A stretch of 64,000 nucleotides of DNA from DAHUXN01 sp963811805 (lineage in GTDB: Bacteria > Acidobacteriota > Terriglobia > Acidiferrales > UBA7541): contig CAWESU010000001.1 in NCBI GenBank assembly GCA_963811805.1, positions 2,046,001 through 2,110,000 on the forward strand. Reading direction: 5' to 3'. Positions 63,835 to 64,000 of this stretch are shown in pieces (the stretch's first letter is position 1; each line of letters starts with the position of its first letter). The translations under genes were made by a program, and so were the position numbers. The notes under the pieces were generated by a model, which did not search any database, was not told the DNA's origin, and saw only the letters and a list, made by a program, of their open reading frames with translations.

Positions 63835-64000
63835 ATGAACTTCTCCGACGCCAGAATTTACCGAGCGTTCCTCATCGTCATCGCGGCGTTCGCGCTCGTG
63901 GTGGCCGCGCCGATCTCCGCACAGAACAGCTCGTCTCAGCGCAACGGTCTCCCCGACGATTGGACCCACCATCACGCCGTGTTCGCCGATGCCGGCACGG
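63835..64000 (+). CDS. Start of a secreted protein of unknown function (3' end cut by window)
   Basis: The first 55 codons begin at ATG 63835 with a Sec signal peptide (FLIVIAAFALVVAAPISAQN) and continue GLPDDWTHHHAVFADAGT. The LPDDWTHHH segment resembles a recurrent beginning of exported acidobacterial proteins of unknown function that often neighbour S53-type peptidases; this is recall, not a search. The gene starts 78 bp after the S53 stop, same strand, so the two are likely co-expressed. The remainder is outside the window and no function can be assigned. Confidence 0.7.
   Translation, partial: MNFSDARIYRAFLIVIAAFALVVAAPISAQNSSSQRNGLPDDWTHHHAVFADAGT

Noticed and set aside
1..64000. Search by eye for tRNA, CRISPR, insertion sequences, phage genes and riboswitches.
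   Set aside because: No cloverleaf, repeat-spacer series, transposase, integrase or riboswitch core was convincing.

Overview
The window looks like a chromosome segment of an Acidobacteriota bacterium, probably a soil or sediment lineage. This is inferred from gene content and was not tested by a search. The signs are a very large Oar-type TonB-dependent receptor with an N-terminal carboxypeptidase-regulatory domain, two sortilin-like BNR-repeat proteins, a tricorn-type protease, a secreted S53 peptidase, several twin-arginine-exported enzymes, frequent GTG/TTG starts and moderately high GC. No tRNA, rRNA, CRISPR array, insertion sequence or prophage was recognised.

Layout. 1-2.4 kb: the end of an araD-type 4-epimerase, an L-fucose/L-arabinose isomerase-family protein and a DUF1398 protein. 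2.5-8.2 kb (minus strand): a sortilin-like exported protein, a Tat-exported flavoprotein and a small unknown protein. 8.25-8.85 kb: a decayed pirin pseudogene. 9.0-14.2 kb: a stand-alone LytTR regulator and a 1393-residue TonB-dependent receptor closed by a strong terminator. 14.2-16 kb: a DinB-like protein, a broken DUF1223 gene and a possible TPR remnant. 16-19.4 kb: tricorn-like protease. 19.5-21.5 kb (minus): an enolase-superfamily dehydratase/racemase behind a TauE/SafE permease. 21.9-25 kb: the second sortilin-like paralogue.

25.85-33.5 kb holds a tight six-gene operon for a membrane complex related to group 4 hydrogenases and complex I (HyfC-E-F-G-I-B order). The catalytic-type subunit has lost all four nickel-ligand cysteines, and the small subunit carries a fused ferredoxin-like segment and has Asp where the fourth cluster cysteine should be. 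It therefore looks like an energy-converting-hydrogenase-related (Ehr) complex, not a hydrogenase. Directly downstream (33.55-40.5 kb) lie a calcineurin-like phosphoesterase, a HEAT-like protein, two different dynamin-family GTPases and a small P-loop ATPase between them. This GTPase module is the best candidate for an undescribed system. A NiCoT nickel/cobalt permease follows.

41.9-52.4 kb is a plant-polysaccharide and sugar region: xylulokinase, GH28 pectinase, GH3 glycosidase with PA14 insert, GH31 glycosidase and an L-2-hydroxyglutarate oxidase-like protein. 52.6-59.4 kb is a surface-polysaccharide operon: Wzm/Wzt ABC exporter with a Wzt C-terminal glycan-recognition domain, hexapeptide acyltransferase, FdtA-type ketoisomerase, FdtB-type aminotransferase and two glycosyltransferases. 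Together these predict an N-acylated 3-amino-3,6-dideoxyhexose in an exported glycan. 59.7-64 kb: a Tat-exported asparaginase-type Ntn hydrolase, a sedolisin (S53) and the start of another secreted protein cut by the window edge.
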